Shown: piece after piece, positions 20,128 to 29,161 of the stretch | Position numbering within the stretch: position 1 is the first letter of the stretch | Layout of the letters: every line of letters begins with the position of its first letter | Assembly: GCA_946540005.1 (NCBI GenBank) | Contig: CAMNHY010000001.1 | Location: 62,001 to 126,000 of the forward strand | DNA from: an uncultured Clostridium sp. | GTDB lineage: Bacteria; Bacillota_I; Bacilli_A; Acholeplasmatales; Anaeroplasmataceae | DNA length: 64,000 bases | Reading direction: 5' to 3' | The notes under the pieces: model-generated | Databases searched by the model: none | Seen by the model: the letters and a program-made list of their open reading frames with translations, nothing else | Told to the model about the DNA's origin: nothing | Made by a program: the position numbers and the translations under genes

Positions 20128-21642
20128 ATGAAAGAGAAAAAATGTACTGTAATATCGGAAGGAATAGCTTACGGTAAGATAGTTAATATTAAAAACGATA
20201 ACCTTTTTATTTCAAATCGTAAAGCTTGTGATTTAGAGTTTGAAAAGAAAGCTATTAAGGAAAGTTTTGAATCAGTTATATCTGATTTAGAGGAATTACA
20301 AAAAACTTGTGATGATGAATTTTTAACTGTTCATATCATGATTTTAAAAGATCCTGCCTTAACAAAAGAAGTTTATTATGAAATTGATAATAATTATTAT
20401 GAAGCTAGTAAAGCCTTTGACATAGTTATTAATAGATATATTAAGCAATTTGAATCATCTAATTCTTTCTATCTTGAAGAAAGAAATCTTGATTTTAAAG
20501 ATATTAGAAGAAGAGTTTTAAAAACTTTAAATAATGATTATGTAGAACGTCTTGAACATGATAAAGTTATTATTGTATGTGATGAATTATATCCTAGTTT
20601 TTTATCAGAATTTAGAAATACAGTAGCAGGTGTTATTGCGAAAAAAGGTGGTACTACAAGTCATGGTGCAATTTTATGCAATGCACGTGAAATACCATTT
20701 GTATTATGCGATGATTTATATTTTGATGATGATTCAAATGTTGTAATAGATACTAGAAGTAAGAAAATCTATTATAATTGCGAGGATGATTTCGTCTTAA
20801 AATATAAAACATTTAAAAAAGATATATCACTTCGTGTTCGTTTAAGAGATTTTAGTGAACAAGGTGTAAAAGTTTTAGGTAATGTTAGCCAAAATGAAGA
20901 ATTATATAAAGTAAGAAAATATAAGCTTCATGGTGTAGGATTATATAGAACAGAATTTATCTTTATGAATAAAGATAGAGCTTTAACTGAAGATGAGCAA
21001 TATGAAATATATAATGATGCAGTTCTTGAGATGAAGCAAAGACCTATTACCTTTAGAACATTTGATATTGGTGATGATAAGCAATTATCATATCTTAAAG
21101 CGGATAAAAAAGGTGTAAGAAACTATAGAAATTATCCTGATTTATTTAAAGATCAAATTAAAGCTTTAATTAGAGCTAATAGATATCAAAATATGAAAAT
21201 AATGTTTCCTATGATAGAAACATATGAGGATTATTCATATTTGAGAGATTTAACTGTTAAATATAAAAAAGAATTAGGTTCTAAGCAATATTTAAGAATT
21301 GGTATGATGTTAGAAACTAAAGAAGCAATTAATAATCTTGATAGTTTTAAAGATGTTGATTTTATTTCACTTGGTACTAATGATTTAACTCACGAATTAT
21401 ATAATATAGATAGATCAAGTGTTAGCAATTATGAAAATTATATTGATGATTTAATGAATGTAATTGAAAAAGTTGTTAATCATTGTAAGAAATATAATAT
21501 TGAATTATCTATTTGTGGTGAAATAGCAGGTATTCCACAAATTACTGCAAAATTATTAGATGCAGGAATTAGAAATTTCTCTGTTTCTCCATCATTATGT
21601 AAATCAATTGAAGAAGCTATTGTAAGATATTATAATTTGTAA
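20128..21642 (+). CDS. ptsI: phosphoenolpyruvate-protein phosphotransferase (PTS enzyme I)
   Basis: Transfers phosphate from PEP to HPr, the first step of PTS sugar uptake. The ATG at 20128 is preceded by AGAGG; it gives 504 residues, somewhat short of the usual ~570. The phosphorylated His179 lies in GGTTSHGA, matching His189 of E. coli enzyme I. PEP-site landmarks follow: LYRTEFIFMNKDRALTEDEQ, TFDIGDDKQ, SLGTNDLTHE and the catalytic Cys463 in SICGEIAG. No HPr or EII gene is adjacent, so it stands alone between two terminators. The PEP-utilising family also includes PEP synthase and PPDK, but size and domain order favour enzyme I. The upstream cre-like site and the HprK-like protein at 1554 hint at carbon-source control. 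Confidence 0.88.
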   Translation: MKEKKCTVISEGIAYGKIVNIKNDNLFISNRKACDLEFEKKAIKESFESVISDLEELQKTCDDEFLTVHIMILKDPALTKEVYYEIDNNYYEASKAFDIVINRYIKQFESSNSFYLEERNLDFKDIRRRVLKTLNNDYVERLEHDKVIIVCDELYPSFLSEFRNTVAGVIAKKGGTTSHGAILCNAREIPFVLCDDLYFDDDSNVVIDTRSKKIYYNCEDDFVLKYKTFKKDISLRVRLRDFSEQGVKVLGNVSQNEELYKVRKYKLHGVGLYRTEFIFMNKDRALTEDEQYEIYNDAVLEMKQRPITFRTFDIGDDKQLSYLKADKKGVRNYRNYPDLFKDQIKALIRANRYQNMKIMFPMIETYEDYSYLRDLTVKYKKELGSKQYLRIGMMLETKEAINNLDSFKDVDFISLGTNDLTHELYNIDRSSVSNYENYIDDLMNVIEKVVNHCKKYNIELSICGEIAGIPQITAKLLDAGIRNFSVSPSLCKSIEEAIVRYYNL

Positions 21643-21647
21643 AAAAT

Positions 21648-21695
21648 ACGCTTTATAGTCGATTTTTAGAATAAAATCTATTATAAAGCGTTTTT
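21648..21695 (+). terminator. intrinsic terminator after ptsI
   Basis: ACGCTTTATA at 21648-21657 pairs perfectly with TATAAAGCGT at 21682-21691, followed by a run of Ts. Confidence 0.85.
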
Positions 21696-21754
21696 ATTAT
21701 GAATAAATCAAATTAACTCTTTATTTTCAAAATTTTAGTGATATAATTGAGATT

Positions 21755-21821
21755 AATAAGAAAATGTTTGATAACTAAAAACACAAAAATTTAAAGAGGA
21801 TACGGGATTTTCTTATTTTTT
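21755..21821 (+). promoter_or_regulatory. possible attenuator leader before the ABC exporter
   Basis: AATAAGAAAAT at 21755-21765 and its exact complement at 21807-21817 enclose a 41-base loop and are followed directly by a T-run. This looks like a terminator with an over-long loop placed between promoter and gene, as in attenuators. No known riboswitch class is recognised in the loop, which contains an AAAGAGGATACGGG segment. Confidence 0.45.
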
Positions 21822-21854
21822 AAAATATTATTTGGGTATTTAGAAGGTGGGTAT

Positions 21855-22130
21855 ATGGATATTAAAGAAATTAAAAAAATATGTAGAAGTTTTAAAATTG
21901 AAGCTATAGCGCTAATATTTTCTATTTTATTTAGTATTCTTTCTATTTTGATTGCGGTAGTAACTGAAAAAATTGTAAATAATATTGATAATATTGATAA
22001 TATTGATTATAAATATTTTTTAATACTTATTGGATTAATTGTATTTAGCGTTTTATTTGTTGGAATTGGACATTATTATATCAATAAATGTGATACCATT
22101 GCAGAAAAAAACTACATTTATATCTTGTAA
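21855..22130 (+). CDS. ABC exporter, N-terminal fragment (frame interrupted)
   Basis: The first 91 residues of an ABC exporter: two hydrophobic segments (~15-38 and ~53-74) and the start of the first long cytoplasmic helix (CDTIAEKN). The frame ends at TAA 22128-22130, 18 codons after a run of seven As (22105-22111). Reading on in the -1 frame from that run continues the protein without stops (EKKLHLYLVNKLIDKQECFF, typical of the family) straight into the downstream fragment at 22187. A perfect 9-base tandem repeat (three copies, 21981-22007) encodes Asn-Ile-Asp units in the first external loop. Sequencing error, a genuine broken gene, phase variation or programmed -1 frameshifting are all possible. 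Confidence 0.65.
   Translation: MDIKEIKKICRSFKIEAIALIFSILFSILSILIAVVTEKIVNNIDNIDNIDYKYFLILIGLIVFSVLFVGIGHYYINKCDTIAEKNYIYIL
22106..22112 (+). other. A AAA AAC slippery heptamer at the frame junction
   Basis: In the upstream reading frame the codons are GAA AAA AAC, so the bases 22106-22112 form the canonical X XXY YYZ heptamer A AAA AAC. A -1 slip here joins the two ABC fragments exactly. Only a weak 5-bp stem (CTTGT 22124-22128 with ACAAG 22147-22151) is seen downstream. Confidence 0.45.
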
Positions 22131-22186
22131 ATAAACTAATTGATAAACAAGAATGTTTCTTTGCTGAAAATCAAGATGGTAAATTA

Positions 22187-23452
22187 ATGAATTTATTAAA
22201 TAATGTGACAAGAAGAATTTCTTCTACTCTTACAGTTCATAAATTTATTTTAATTCAAGCTTCATTAACCGTTATTATATCATTTGCAGTTTTATTTTAT
22301 TATAGTTGGATTATGGCTTTAGCTACTGCGTTATTAATTATTATAATTATGTTGTTAAGTCAAAAGTTGGCAGGAAATATTGGAGAACTTTGTGCTGATA
22401 GTGATTTAAAAAAAGGTTATGTAGAAAATGGCATGTTAGAAATCATTCATAACATTTCTATGATTAAGTCTTTAAATAAACAGTCTTTTTTTAAGATTAA
22501 ATATTATGATAACTATGAAAAAAATAAGATAAAACCTGATTTAAAATATTATTTTGTTGAAACAATATATACATGTCTTGCGTATATATTAATGTATGCC
22601 CTTCCTTTGATTGCTATATGCGTTGAAATTGCATTTAAAAATTATAAAGCAATCACTGCTGGTATTATTTTTGCAGTATATCAAATAATTAATGGTATTC
22701 AAGAGCCCGTTAGAAATGTAATGACTACAATAGGTACTTTAAAGAGAGTAAAATCAACCATTCCATTACTTGATCCAATTCTTACATCTAATTTAAATGA
22801 TAATAGAAAAATGGTAGAAGACATTGAATTTAATAATATTTCATTTAAATCTGCTGGTTTTAAAACAGCAGAATCAAATATAATTCTTAAAGATGTTTCA
22901 TTTGAAATTAATAAAGGTGACTTTGTATCGATTAAAGGTGATAGTGGAAGCGGTAAATCAACAATATTTAAATTTATTAATGGATCATTAGATGATGATA
23001 ATGTTGATGTAAAAATTAATGATTTATCTCCTAAAGAATATAATTTTTATACTATGATTAAAATTGTAACTCAAAATAATTATATTTTAAATGATACAGT
23101 TATAAATAATATTTCATTAGGAGATAATTATGATAATGATTATTTAGATGAAATTATTAAAATATGTCAACTAGAAGAATTTGTTAAAAAATATGGTTAT
23201 GATAAAATTATTGATTCAACTTCATCAAATATAAGTGGTGGCGAAAAAGCTAGAATTAATATTGCAAGAATTTTAATAAGAAAGCCTGAAGTTTTATTAT
23301 TAGATGAAATATGTGCAGCACTTGATAAACATACAAGTGAAAAGCTTGCAAAAAATATTTATGATTTTGCTAAGAAAAATAATATTACAGTTATATCAAT
23401 TTCACATAAAGATGAATTTGAAAAATATTCAAATAAAATTATTAGTGTATAA
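22187..23452 (+). CDS. ABC exporter, main fragment (membrane helices 3-6 and ATPase)
   Basis: Carries the rest of a half-transporter: hydrophobic segments, then a nucleotide-binding domain with Walker A GDSGSGKST, Q-loop VTQNNYI, signature ISGGEKARINIARIL, Walker B VLLLDE and H-loop ISHK, all intact. So the ATPase is under selection or only recently separated. There is no ribosome site before the ATG at 22187, and the -1 frame is open upstream to the A-run at 22105; this is therefore the downstream part of one ~530-residue exporter with 21855-22130. Peptide or lipid export is typical of the family; the substrate is unknown. A terminator follows. Confidence 0.8.
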   Translation: MNLLNNVTRRISSTLTVHKFILIQASLTVIISFAVLFYYSWIMALATALLIIIIMLLSQKLAGNIGELCADSDLKKGYVENGMLEIIHNISMIKSLNKQSFFKIKYYDNYEKNKIKPDLKYYFVETIYTCLAYILMYALPLIAICVEIAFKNYKAITAGIIFAVYQIINGIQEPVRNVMTTIGTLKRVKSTIPLLDPILTSNLNDNRKMVEDIEFNNISFKSAGFKTAESNIILKDVSFEINKGDFVSIKGDSGSGKSTIFKFINGSLDDDNVDVKINDLSPKEYNFYTMIKIVTQNNYILNDTVINNISLGDNYDNDYLDEIIKICQLEEFVKKYGYDKIIDSTSSNISGGEKARINIARILIRKPEVLLLDEICAALDKHTSEKLAKNIYDFAKKNNITVISISHKDEFEKYSNKIISV

Positions 23453-23488
23453 AAATAATACATTAATATTATTATTGTATTGTAAAAT

Positions 23489-23526
23489 AAGACTTAAATT
23501 CAAAAAAGATTTAAGTCTTTTTTCTT
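23489..23526 (+). terminator. intrinsic terminator after the ABC exporter
   Basis: AAGACTTAAAT at 23489-23499 pairs with ATTTAAGTCTT at 23509-23519 and runs into a T-tract. Confidence 0.92.
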
Positions 23527-23562
23527 TGTGTTAATTTTTCCAAAACTCGAGTTTTAAAATAA

Positions 23563-23581
23563 TATAATGTAAACGCTATCA
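23563..23581 (+). promoter_or_regulatory. -10 box and overlapping cre operator of the PL1 gene
   Basis: TATAAT at 23563-23568 is followed by TGTAAACGCTATCA at 23568-23581, an exact fit to the cre consensus that starts on the last T of the -10 box. This is the same one-base overlap as at the pectin methylesterase promoter. The -35 region is poor. Confidence 0.75.
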
Positions 23582-23599
23582 TAAAAGGAGAAGATATGA

Positions 23600-25444
23600 A
23601 TGAATAAAAAATTATTTGGTCTTATTGCGATATCTAGTATTTTGTTAGCTTCTTGTGATTATCCTGTTACAAGTAGTACTAATACAGATAATAAAAATAT
23701 AATAAGCAGTAGTGAAGACAATAAAGAAACTAATAATAACAAAGAAAATAATAGCACAAGTGAAGTAACTGATAATACAAAAGGAGATAATAGTAGTATT
23801 AGTAGTTCTTCAGAAAAAGAAAAATTATTAAATTGTGGTGCATATGAAGAAGGTATGTTTGCATATTGGGAAGGTTCTATTAATAATTTAGTTAAGGTTG
23901 AATATGCAAATGCCTTAGATAGAAACTTTGTTGAAATTGATAAAGAATTAATTAGAGTAACCGATAATAATTTAATTAGAGCTGATGTTGTTGGTATTAG
24001 CGAAGGCGACTATATTTTAAGAGTTACTAAAGATAATGGTGTTATTATTGAAAGTGACGTTTTAAAAGTAGATAGCTATGACCGATCAGGTTATGCTCAT
24101 TTTGAATGTGAAAAAGACAATACAGGTGTAAATGTTAATGATGGTATTGGTGCATATACTAATAATGGTACATTAAAAGAAAATGCTAAAGTTTTATATG
24201 TAACTGATGACACAAAGAATAGTGTTAAATTAACTATTGAAGGAAAAGAATATGAAGGTTTATTAAATATATTGAATGCCCAACAATATTCAACAGTTCC
24301 TCTTGATGTAAGAATTCTAGGTTCAATTAAAACTGTTCAATGGAATAAAAAAGAAGCTTTAGTAGATGAGAATAAGGAAGCATATATGGTCGGAACTGAT
24401 GGTAAGATTTATAAAGAAACATTAACTGATGATCAAATTATTGAATATGGCATCAATTCTTATTCTGACGATTTAGCTAAAGGTATAACTAAATTAAATG
24501 GATTATCAAGTAAAGCTTCATATAGTAAAAAGGAATATGATTCTGCATGGAACAATGGCAATGTTAAAAATGCTCAAAATTTAACAGTTGAAGGTATTGG
24601 TAATGATGCTACTTTATTCCAATGGGGATTTACATGGAAAGCTTGTAAGAGCTTAGAAGTTCGTAATCTTATATTTGATGATTATACAGAGGATGCATGT
24701 GGTATTGAAGGAAGTGTATCTAGTACAAATATAGAGAATTTTGCAGAAGGTCATATTTGGGTTCATAATAATGTATTTGAACAAGGTGTAAATAATTGGG
24801 ATATTACTATGGAACAAGATAAGCATGAAGGTGATGGTGCTACAGACTTAAAGAAGATAGCATTTATTACTCTTTCATACAATCATTATCATAATAATCA
24901 TAAAACTGGTTTAGTTGGTGGTGGTAATACTCAATTAACATCATGTATCACTTTCCATCATAACTGGTATGAAAAGTGTTCATCTAGATTACCATTAGCT
25001 CGTGAAGCTAATATGCATATGTATAATAATTATTATGATGGTTCAACTGGTACAAATATGAGCTTAAGAGCTAATGCGTACGCCTTTATTGAAGGATGTT
25101 ATTTTGAAAACTGTAATAATCCTATATCAATTGATGAAAAGACTGGTAGTGGTCAAGGCGATAATAAGGATGAAGCAGGAAATAAGATTAAATTTGATTT
25201 CTATAAAGGACAAGCAAAGATTTATAATTGTGATTTTGTAGGATGTAAAGGTCAATTAGGCGGTGTATTTGCAAAGGTAAGAGAAGAAGCTGTTGAAAAT
25301 ACTAACTTATATTCACAAACATTTGATACAGACACTTCGATATTCTATTATGATAATACATCAAATAAAACAAACGCATATAGATTAACTTCAGCACTTA
25401 CTGCTAAAGATGATTGTATAAACTTAAGCGGTGTACATAGATAA
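23600..25444 (+). CDS. surface pectate lyase lipoprotein, family PL1
   Basis: Calcium-dependent pectate lyase. The signal peptide ends in a LASC lipobox (Cys19), followed by a long Asn/Ser/Asp/Glu linker (20-75) and an Ig-like N-terminal domain to ~150. The right-handed beta-helix (~310-600) carries the PL1 landmarks: VEGIGNDATLFQWG, the acidic calcium region near NNWDITMEQDKHEGDG, then FHHNWYEKC and the catalytic arginine loop RLPLAR (Arg463, Arg468) followed by NMHMYNNYYDG. AAAAGGAG at 23583-23590 supports the ATG at 23600; an ATG four bases earlier opens only a three-codon frame. A monocistronic unit with its own cre-controlled promoter and terminator, about 10 kb from the other pectinases, with which it should work on the cell surface. 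Confidence 0.93.
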   Translation: MNKKLFGLIAISSILLASCDYPVTSSTNTDNKNIISSSEDNKETNNNKENNSTSEVTDNTKGDNSSISSSSEKEKLLNCGAYEEGMFAYWEGSINNLVKVEYANALDRNFVEIDKELIRVTDNNLIRADVVGISEGDYILRVTKDNGVIIESDVLKVDSYDRSGYAHFECEKDNTGVNVNDGIGAYTNNGTLKENAKVLYVTDDTKNSVKLTIEGKEYEGLLNILNAQQYSTVPLDVRILGSIKTVQWNKKEALVDENKEAYMVGTDGKIYKETLTDDQIIEYGINSYSDDLAKGITKLNGLSSKASYSKKEYDSAWNNGNVKNAQNLTVEGIGNDATLFQWGFTWKACKSLEVRNLIFDDYTEDACGIEGSVSSTNIENFAEGHIWVHNNVFEQGVNNWDITMEQDKHEGDGATDLKKIAFITLSYNHYHNNHKTGLVGGGNTQLTSCITFHHNWYEKCSSRLPLAREANMHMYNNYYDGSTGTNMSLRANAYAFIEGCYFENCNNPISIDEKTGSGQGDNKDEAGNKIKFDFYKGQAKIYNCDFVGCKGQLGGVFAKVREEAVENTNLYSQTFDTDTSIFYYDNTSNKTNAYRLTSALTAKDDCINLSGVHR

Positions 25445-25450
25445 TAAATT

Positions 25451-25486
25451 ACTCATCTAGGAATTATTCTTAGATGAGTTTTTTTA
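25451..25486 (+). terminator. intrinsic terminator after the PL1 lyase
   Basis: ACTCATCTA at 25451-25459 pairs with TAGATGAGT at 25471-25479, followed by seven Ts. Confidence 0.93.
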
Positions 25487-25532
25487 ACAAAAATTAACTT
25501 TAAATTTGTGAAAGAAAAATTAAAAAAAGAGG

Positions 25533-25561
25533 TTGCTTTTAGAAAAAAGTAGTGATATAAT
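25533..25561 (+). promoter_or_regulatory. promoter of the S10 ribosomal operon
   Basis: TTGCTT at 25533-25538 and TATAAT at 25556-25561 with 17-base spacing, just upstream of the structured leader. Confidence 0.8.
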
Positions 25562-25567
25562 GGAAAG

Positions 25568-25660
25568 GCTCATGGATAAGAGAGCTTGGCTGTGAAGTGG
25601 AAGGTTGCCGATACGCCGAAAAGCGTTGTCATACAGCTGTATCGGGTTTTTCCATGGAGC
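25568..25660 (+). promoter_or_regulatory. S10 operon leader RNA with attenuator hairpin
   Basis: Nested structure before rpsJ. An outer helix joins GCTCATGGA (25568-25576) with TCCATGGAGC (25651-25660, one bulge). Inside, CCGATAC (25608-25614) pairs with GTATCGG (25639-25645) and is followed by GTTTTTCC, terminator-like. A palindromic ATACAGCTGTAT can compete. By analogy with S10 leaders bound by L4, it probably gives autogenous control; the binding protein here is inference. Confidence 0.65.
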
Positions 25661-25700
25661 AAGTCTATACAAGATTATAGGCGAAAGGAGTTTATATAAT

Positions 25701-26009
25701 ATGGCAAAAGAGAAAATTAGAATTCGTTTAAAATCTTATGATCACAGATTATTAGATCAATCTGCTCAAAAGATTGTAGAAAGCGTAAAGAAGGCAGGTT
25801 CAACAGTAAATGGACCAATTCCTCTTCCAACAGATAAGGAAATCTTCACTATCTTACGTTCTCCACACGTTAATAAGGACTCTCGTGAACAATTCGAGAG
25901 AAGAACTCATAAGAGATTAATCGAGATTGTGGATCCAAACCCACAAACAATTGACGCTTTAATGCACATCAACTTACCTTCAGGTGTTGACATCGTATTA
26001 AAGAAGTAA
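25701..26009 (+). CDS. rpsJ: 30S ribosomal protein S10
   Basis: A 102-residue S10 (also NusE) of normal length, opening [20 protein letters not shown] and ending GVDIVLKK. It is part of the 30S head and of the NusB-NusE antitermination complex. The ATG at 25701 has GAAAGGAG upstream; the frame also extends back through the structured leader, but that part is non-coding. First gene of the S10 operon, followed by rplC with a short gap. The [14 protein letters not shown] segment with the exposed loop is conserved. Confidence 0.98.
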   Translation: MAKEKIRIRLKSYDHRLLDQSAQKIVESVKKAGSTVNGPIPLPTDKEIFTILRSPHVNKDSREQFERRTHKRLIEIVDPNPQTIDALMHINLPSGVDIVLKK

Positions 26010-26046
26010 TCAAAATTTATAATTATTAGAAAGGTGTAATTAACTC

Positions 26047-26697
26047 ATGGCTAAGGGAATCTTAGGAAGAAAATTGGGCATGACTCAAATTTTCGATGCA
26101 AAGGGAAATTTAATCCCTGTAACAATTATTGATTGTGCACAAAACGTTGTACTTCAACAAAAGACTGTTGAGTCTGACGGTTATGTTGCAACTAAAATCG
26201 GTTTCGTTGACAAACGTGAAAGCTTAGCAAACAATGCTGAAAAGGGTATTGCTAAGAAAGCTAACACTGCTCCTAAGCGCTTCGTAAAAGAGATTCGTTT
26301 CTCAGTACAAGCAAAGGGAGAAAATGCTCTAGCTGCTTATCAAGTTGGTCAAGAGATTAAGTGTGATATTTTCGCTGCTGGTGACATCATCGATGTTACT
26401 GGTACATCAAAAGGTAAAGGATTTGCTGGTACTATCAAGAGATATAACCACGCACGTCAACCAATGTCTCATGGTGTTTCAGCTTCTCACCGTGAAGTAG
26501 GTTCAATGGGACCTATCAAAGGTAACATGAAGGGTAAGAAGATGCCAGGACATATGGGTGTTGACCAAGTTACTTTACAAAATTTATCAATCGCTTCAGT
26601 TGATGCTGAAAGACAATTAATTTTAATTAAAGGTAATGTACCTGGACCAAAGAATGGTTTAGTTGAGATTAAGTCTGCAGTTAAGGCTAGCAAGTAA
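26047..26697 (+). CDS. rplC: 50S ribosomal protein L3
   Basis: A 216-residue L3, one of the first proteins to bind 23S rRNA. Opening [15 protein letters not shown] and the central [19 protein letters not shown] with VGSMGP are diagnostic; the Gln/His-rich loop reaches toward the peptidyl transferase centre. A GAAAGGTG site precedes the ATG. Second gene of the S10 operon, directly before rplD. Confidence 0.98.
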   Translation: MAKGILGRKLGMTQIFDAKGNLIPVTIIDCAQNVVLQQKTVESDGYVATKIGFVDKRESLANNAEKGIAKKANTAPKRFVKEIRFSVQAKGENALAAYQVGQEIKCDIFAAGDIIDVTGTSKGKGFAGTIKRYNHARQPMSHGVSASHREVGSMGPIKGNMKGKKMPGHMGVDQVTLQNLSIASVDAERQLILIKGNVPGPKNGLVEIKSAVKASK

Positions 26698-26716
26698 TTA
26701 GGAAGGAGATTTATTT

Positions 26717-27340
26717 ATGTTAAAAGTTACATTATTAAATCAAACTGGTGAAAAGGTTAAAGATTTAAAGTTAAATGAAGAAATCTTCGGTATTGAACCT
26801 AATCAACAAGTAGTTTATGACGTTGTAAATGCTCAAAGAGCTGCAATGAGACAAGGTACTCACGACACTAAGAACCGTTCAGAAGTTCGTGGTGGTGGTA
26901 AGAAGCCTTGGAGACAAAAAGGAACTGGACATGCTCGTCAAGGTTCTATCAATGCTCCACAATGGCGTCATGGTGGTATCGTATTCGGACCTACTCCAAG
27001 ATCATATGAAGTTAAGGTTAACAAGAAGGTAAGACAAATCGGATTAAAGTCTGCATTATCTTTCCATGCTGCTAACAATACTTTAACTTTAGTTGATGAC
27101 ATTAAGTTTGATACTATCAAGACTAAGAATTTCGGTAAGTTCTTAGAAGATATTAAAGTAAGTGGTAAGACATTAGTAGTAGTTTCAGAGTTAACTGCTG
27201 AAGTAGCATTATCTGCTAGAAACTTTGCTAACGTATTTGTTACTACAGCTGATCAAGCTTCAGTATTCGATATTCTTGCATTCAAGAATTTAGTATTAAC
27301 TGAAGGTGCAGTTAAGTATTATGAGGAGGCTCTAGCATAA
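26717..27340 (+). CDS. rplD: 50S ribosomal protein L4
   Basis: A 207-residue L4 with the extended internal loop (residues ~45-95, [19 protein letters not shown]) that lines the exit tunnel. In enteric bacteria L4 represses its own operon by binding the S10 leader; here the structured leader at 25568 is the candidate target. Preceded by AAGGAG; the next gene starts one base after its stop, so translation is coupled. Confidence 0.98.
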   Translation: MLKVTLLNQTGEKVKDLKLNEEIFGIEPNQQVVYDVVNAQRAAMRQGTHDTKNRSEVRGGGKKPWRQKGTGHARQGSINAPQWRHGGIVFGPTPRSYEVKVNKKVRQIGLKSALSFHAANNTLTLVDDIKFDTIKTKNFGKFLEDIKVSGKTLVVVSELTAEVALSARNFANVFVTTADQASVFDILAFKNLVLTEGAVKYYEEALA

Positions 27341-27341
27341 T

Positions 27342-27626
27342 ATGGAATTATACAATATTATTAAAGAACCAATTATTACTGAAAAGTCTATGGCATTAAA
27401 GGAAAAAGAAAACAAGTATGTTTTCGCTGTTGATGCTAAGGCTAACAAAATTGAAATTAAGAACGCAGTTGAAAAGTTCTTCAACGTTAAGGTTGTTTCA
27501 GTAGCAACTTTAAATGTAAAGCCAAGAGCTAAGAGAGTTGGACAATATGCTGGTTATACATCTGCATATAAGAAGGCTATCGTTAAGCTTGCTGAAGGTA
27601 ACAAGATCGCTGCTTTCGAGATCTAG
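27342..27626 (+). CDS. rplW: 50S ribosomal protein L23
   Basis: A 94-residue L23, which sits at the tunnel exit and docks trigger factor and SRP. Opening [20 protein letters not shown] and [17 protein letters not shown] are typical. The start lies one base past the rplD stop with GAGG in the end of rplD as ribosome site. A short gap with a palindromic AGATCT pair separates it from rplB. Confidence 0.97.
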   Translation: MELYNIIKEPIITEKSMALKEKENKYVFAVDAKANKIEIKNAVEKFFNVKVVSVATLNVKPRAKRVGQYAGYTSAYKKAIVKLAEGNKIAAFEI

Positions 27627-27670
27627 TTTAAGATCTATAGATATATATAAATTAATATAGGAGAAATTTT

Positions 27671-28507
27671 ATGGCAATTAGAGTTTATAAACCAACTTCA
27701 AATGGTCACAGAAACATGTCAGTTTCTACATTCGAAGAAATTACAACAAGCACTCCTGAAAAGTCACTTTTAGCTCCATTAAAGAGCAAGGGTGGTAGAA
27801 ATAATACTGGTCTTATCACTGTTAGACACCAAGGTGCTGGTGAGAAGAAAAAGTATAGAATCATCGATTTCAAGAGAAATAAGGATAATATTCCTGGTAA
27901 GGTTGCTACTATTGAGTACGACCCAAATAGAACATCTCGTATCGCTTTAATCAACTATGCTGATGGTGAAAAGAGATATATTCTAGCTCCAGAAGGACTA
28001 GAAGTAGGTATGACAATCGTATCTAGCGCTGAAGGTGTAGACGTAAAAGTAGGTAATGCTGCTCCAATCGTTACAATTCCAGTAGGTACTGTTGTACACA
28101 ATATCGAGTTACATCCTGGTAAGGGTGGACAATTAGCTCGTTCAGCTGGTACTTCAGCTCAAATCCTTGGTCGTGAAGAGCGTTATGTTCTTGTACGTTT
28201 ATCAAGTGGTGAAGTACGTAAGGTTTTAAATACATGCCGTGCTACAGTTGGTGTAGTAGGTAATGGAGACCATAACTTAGTACGTATTGGTAAAGCTGGT
28301 CGTGCTAGACATATGGGATTACGTCCAGAAGTTCGTGGTTCAGTTATGAACCCAGTTGATCACCCACACGGTGGTGGAGAAGGTAAAGCACCAATTGGTC
28401 ACAAGGCACCAATGACTCCATGGGGTAAGAAGGCTCTAGGTGTTAAGACACGTAGAAACAAGAAGTCTTCAACAAAGCTAATCGTTCGTAGAAGAAACGG
28501 TAAGTAA
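27671..28507 (+). CDS. rplB: 50S ribosomal protein L2
   Basis: A 278-residue L2, essential for subunit joining and peptidyl transferase activity. RNA-binding core [15 protein letters not shown] and the near-invariant [15 protein letters not shown] with its functional His are present. A GGAG site precedes the ATG. Length and order within the S10 operon are standard. Confidence 0.98.
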   Translation: MAIRVYKPTSNGHRNMSVSTFEEITTSTPEKSLLAPLKSKGGRNNTGLITVRHQGAGEKKKYRIIDFKRNKDNIPGKVATIEYDPNRTSRIALINYADGEKRYILAPEGLEVGMTIVSSAEGVDVKVGNAAPIVTIPVGTVVHNIELHPGKGGQLARSAGTSAQILGREERYVLVRLSSGEVRKVLNTCRATVGVVGNGDHNLVRIGKAGRARHMGLRPEVRGSVMNPVDHPHGGGEGKAPIGHKAPMTPWGKKALGVKTRRNKKSSTKLIVRRRNGK

Positions 28508-28526
28508 TCGAAGGAGGATAACTTAA

Positions 28527-28799
28527 ATGGCTCGTTCAATTAAAAAAGGTCCATTCGTTGATGCTTCTCTTATGAAGAAAGTTGAAGCTCAAAATGAGGC
28601 TAATGAAAATAAAGTAATTCAAACATGGTCACGTCGTTCAGTAATTTACCCTTCATTTGTAGGTCATACATTTGGAGTTTATAACGGTCGTGAACATACA
28701 CCTGTTTATGTAACAGAAGATATGGTAGGTCACAAGTTAGGTGAGTTCGCTCCAACTCGTACTTTCCATGGTCACAAGGAACAAGATAAGGCTGCTTAA
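28527..28799 (+). CDS. rpsS: 30S ribosomal protein S19
   Basis: A 90-residue S19 of the 30S head, contacting S13 and the A-site tRNA region. [18 protein letters not shown] and the C-terminal [16 protein letters not shown] are family hallmarks. GAAGGAGG sits upstream of the start. Follows rplB and precedes rplV in the standard order with a short gap. Confidence 0.98.
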   Translation: MARSIKKGPFVDASLMKKVEAQNEANENKVIQTWSRRSVIYPSFVGHTFGVYNGREHTPVYVTEDMVGHKLGEFAPTRTFHGHKEQDKAA

Positions 28800-28814
28800 T
28801 AGGAGGATACAAAT

Positions 28815-29150
28815 ATGGATGTTAAAGCAATTTCAAAATCAATTCGTGTAACTCCTCGTAAGGCTCGTCTTGTTGCTGATTTAATTCGTGGCAAGAACGT
28901 TGCAGAAGCATTCGGTATCTTAAAGTATACAAACAAGAATGTTACTGAGGACGTTGAAAAGGTATTAAAGTCTGCAGTTGCTAATGCAGTAAACAATAAT
29001 AAGCTTGATGTAAACAAGCTATATGTTAAGGAAATTTATGTCGGTGATGCTATGCGTATGCGTAGAATGATGCCAAGAGCTAAGGGTAGCGGTGATATCG
29101 TTACTAAGAGACTTTCTAACATCACTGTTGTAGTTTCTGAGAAAGAGTAG
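28815..29150 (+). CDS. rplV: 50S ribosomal protein L22
   Basis: A 111-residue L22, whose beta-hairpin (residues ~80-100, [13 protein letters not shown]) lines the exit tunnel near the macrolide site. Opening [20 protein letters not shown] is typical. Preceded by TAGGAGG overlapping the end of rpsS. The hairpin shows no insertion of the kind linked to macrolide resistance. Confidence 0.98.
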   Translation: MDVKAISKSIRVTPRKARLVADLIRGKNVAEAFGILKYTNKNVTEDVEKVLKSAVANAVNNNKLDVNKLYVKEIYVGDAMRMRRMMPRAKGSGDIVTKRLSNITVVVSEKE

Positions 29151-29161
29151 GAGGACGCACA

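Noticed and set aside
27618-27640. AGATCT pair after rplW as a regulatory hairpin
   Set aside because: The repeat is short and self-palindromic, partly inside the rplW end, and could arise by chance.
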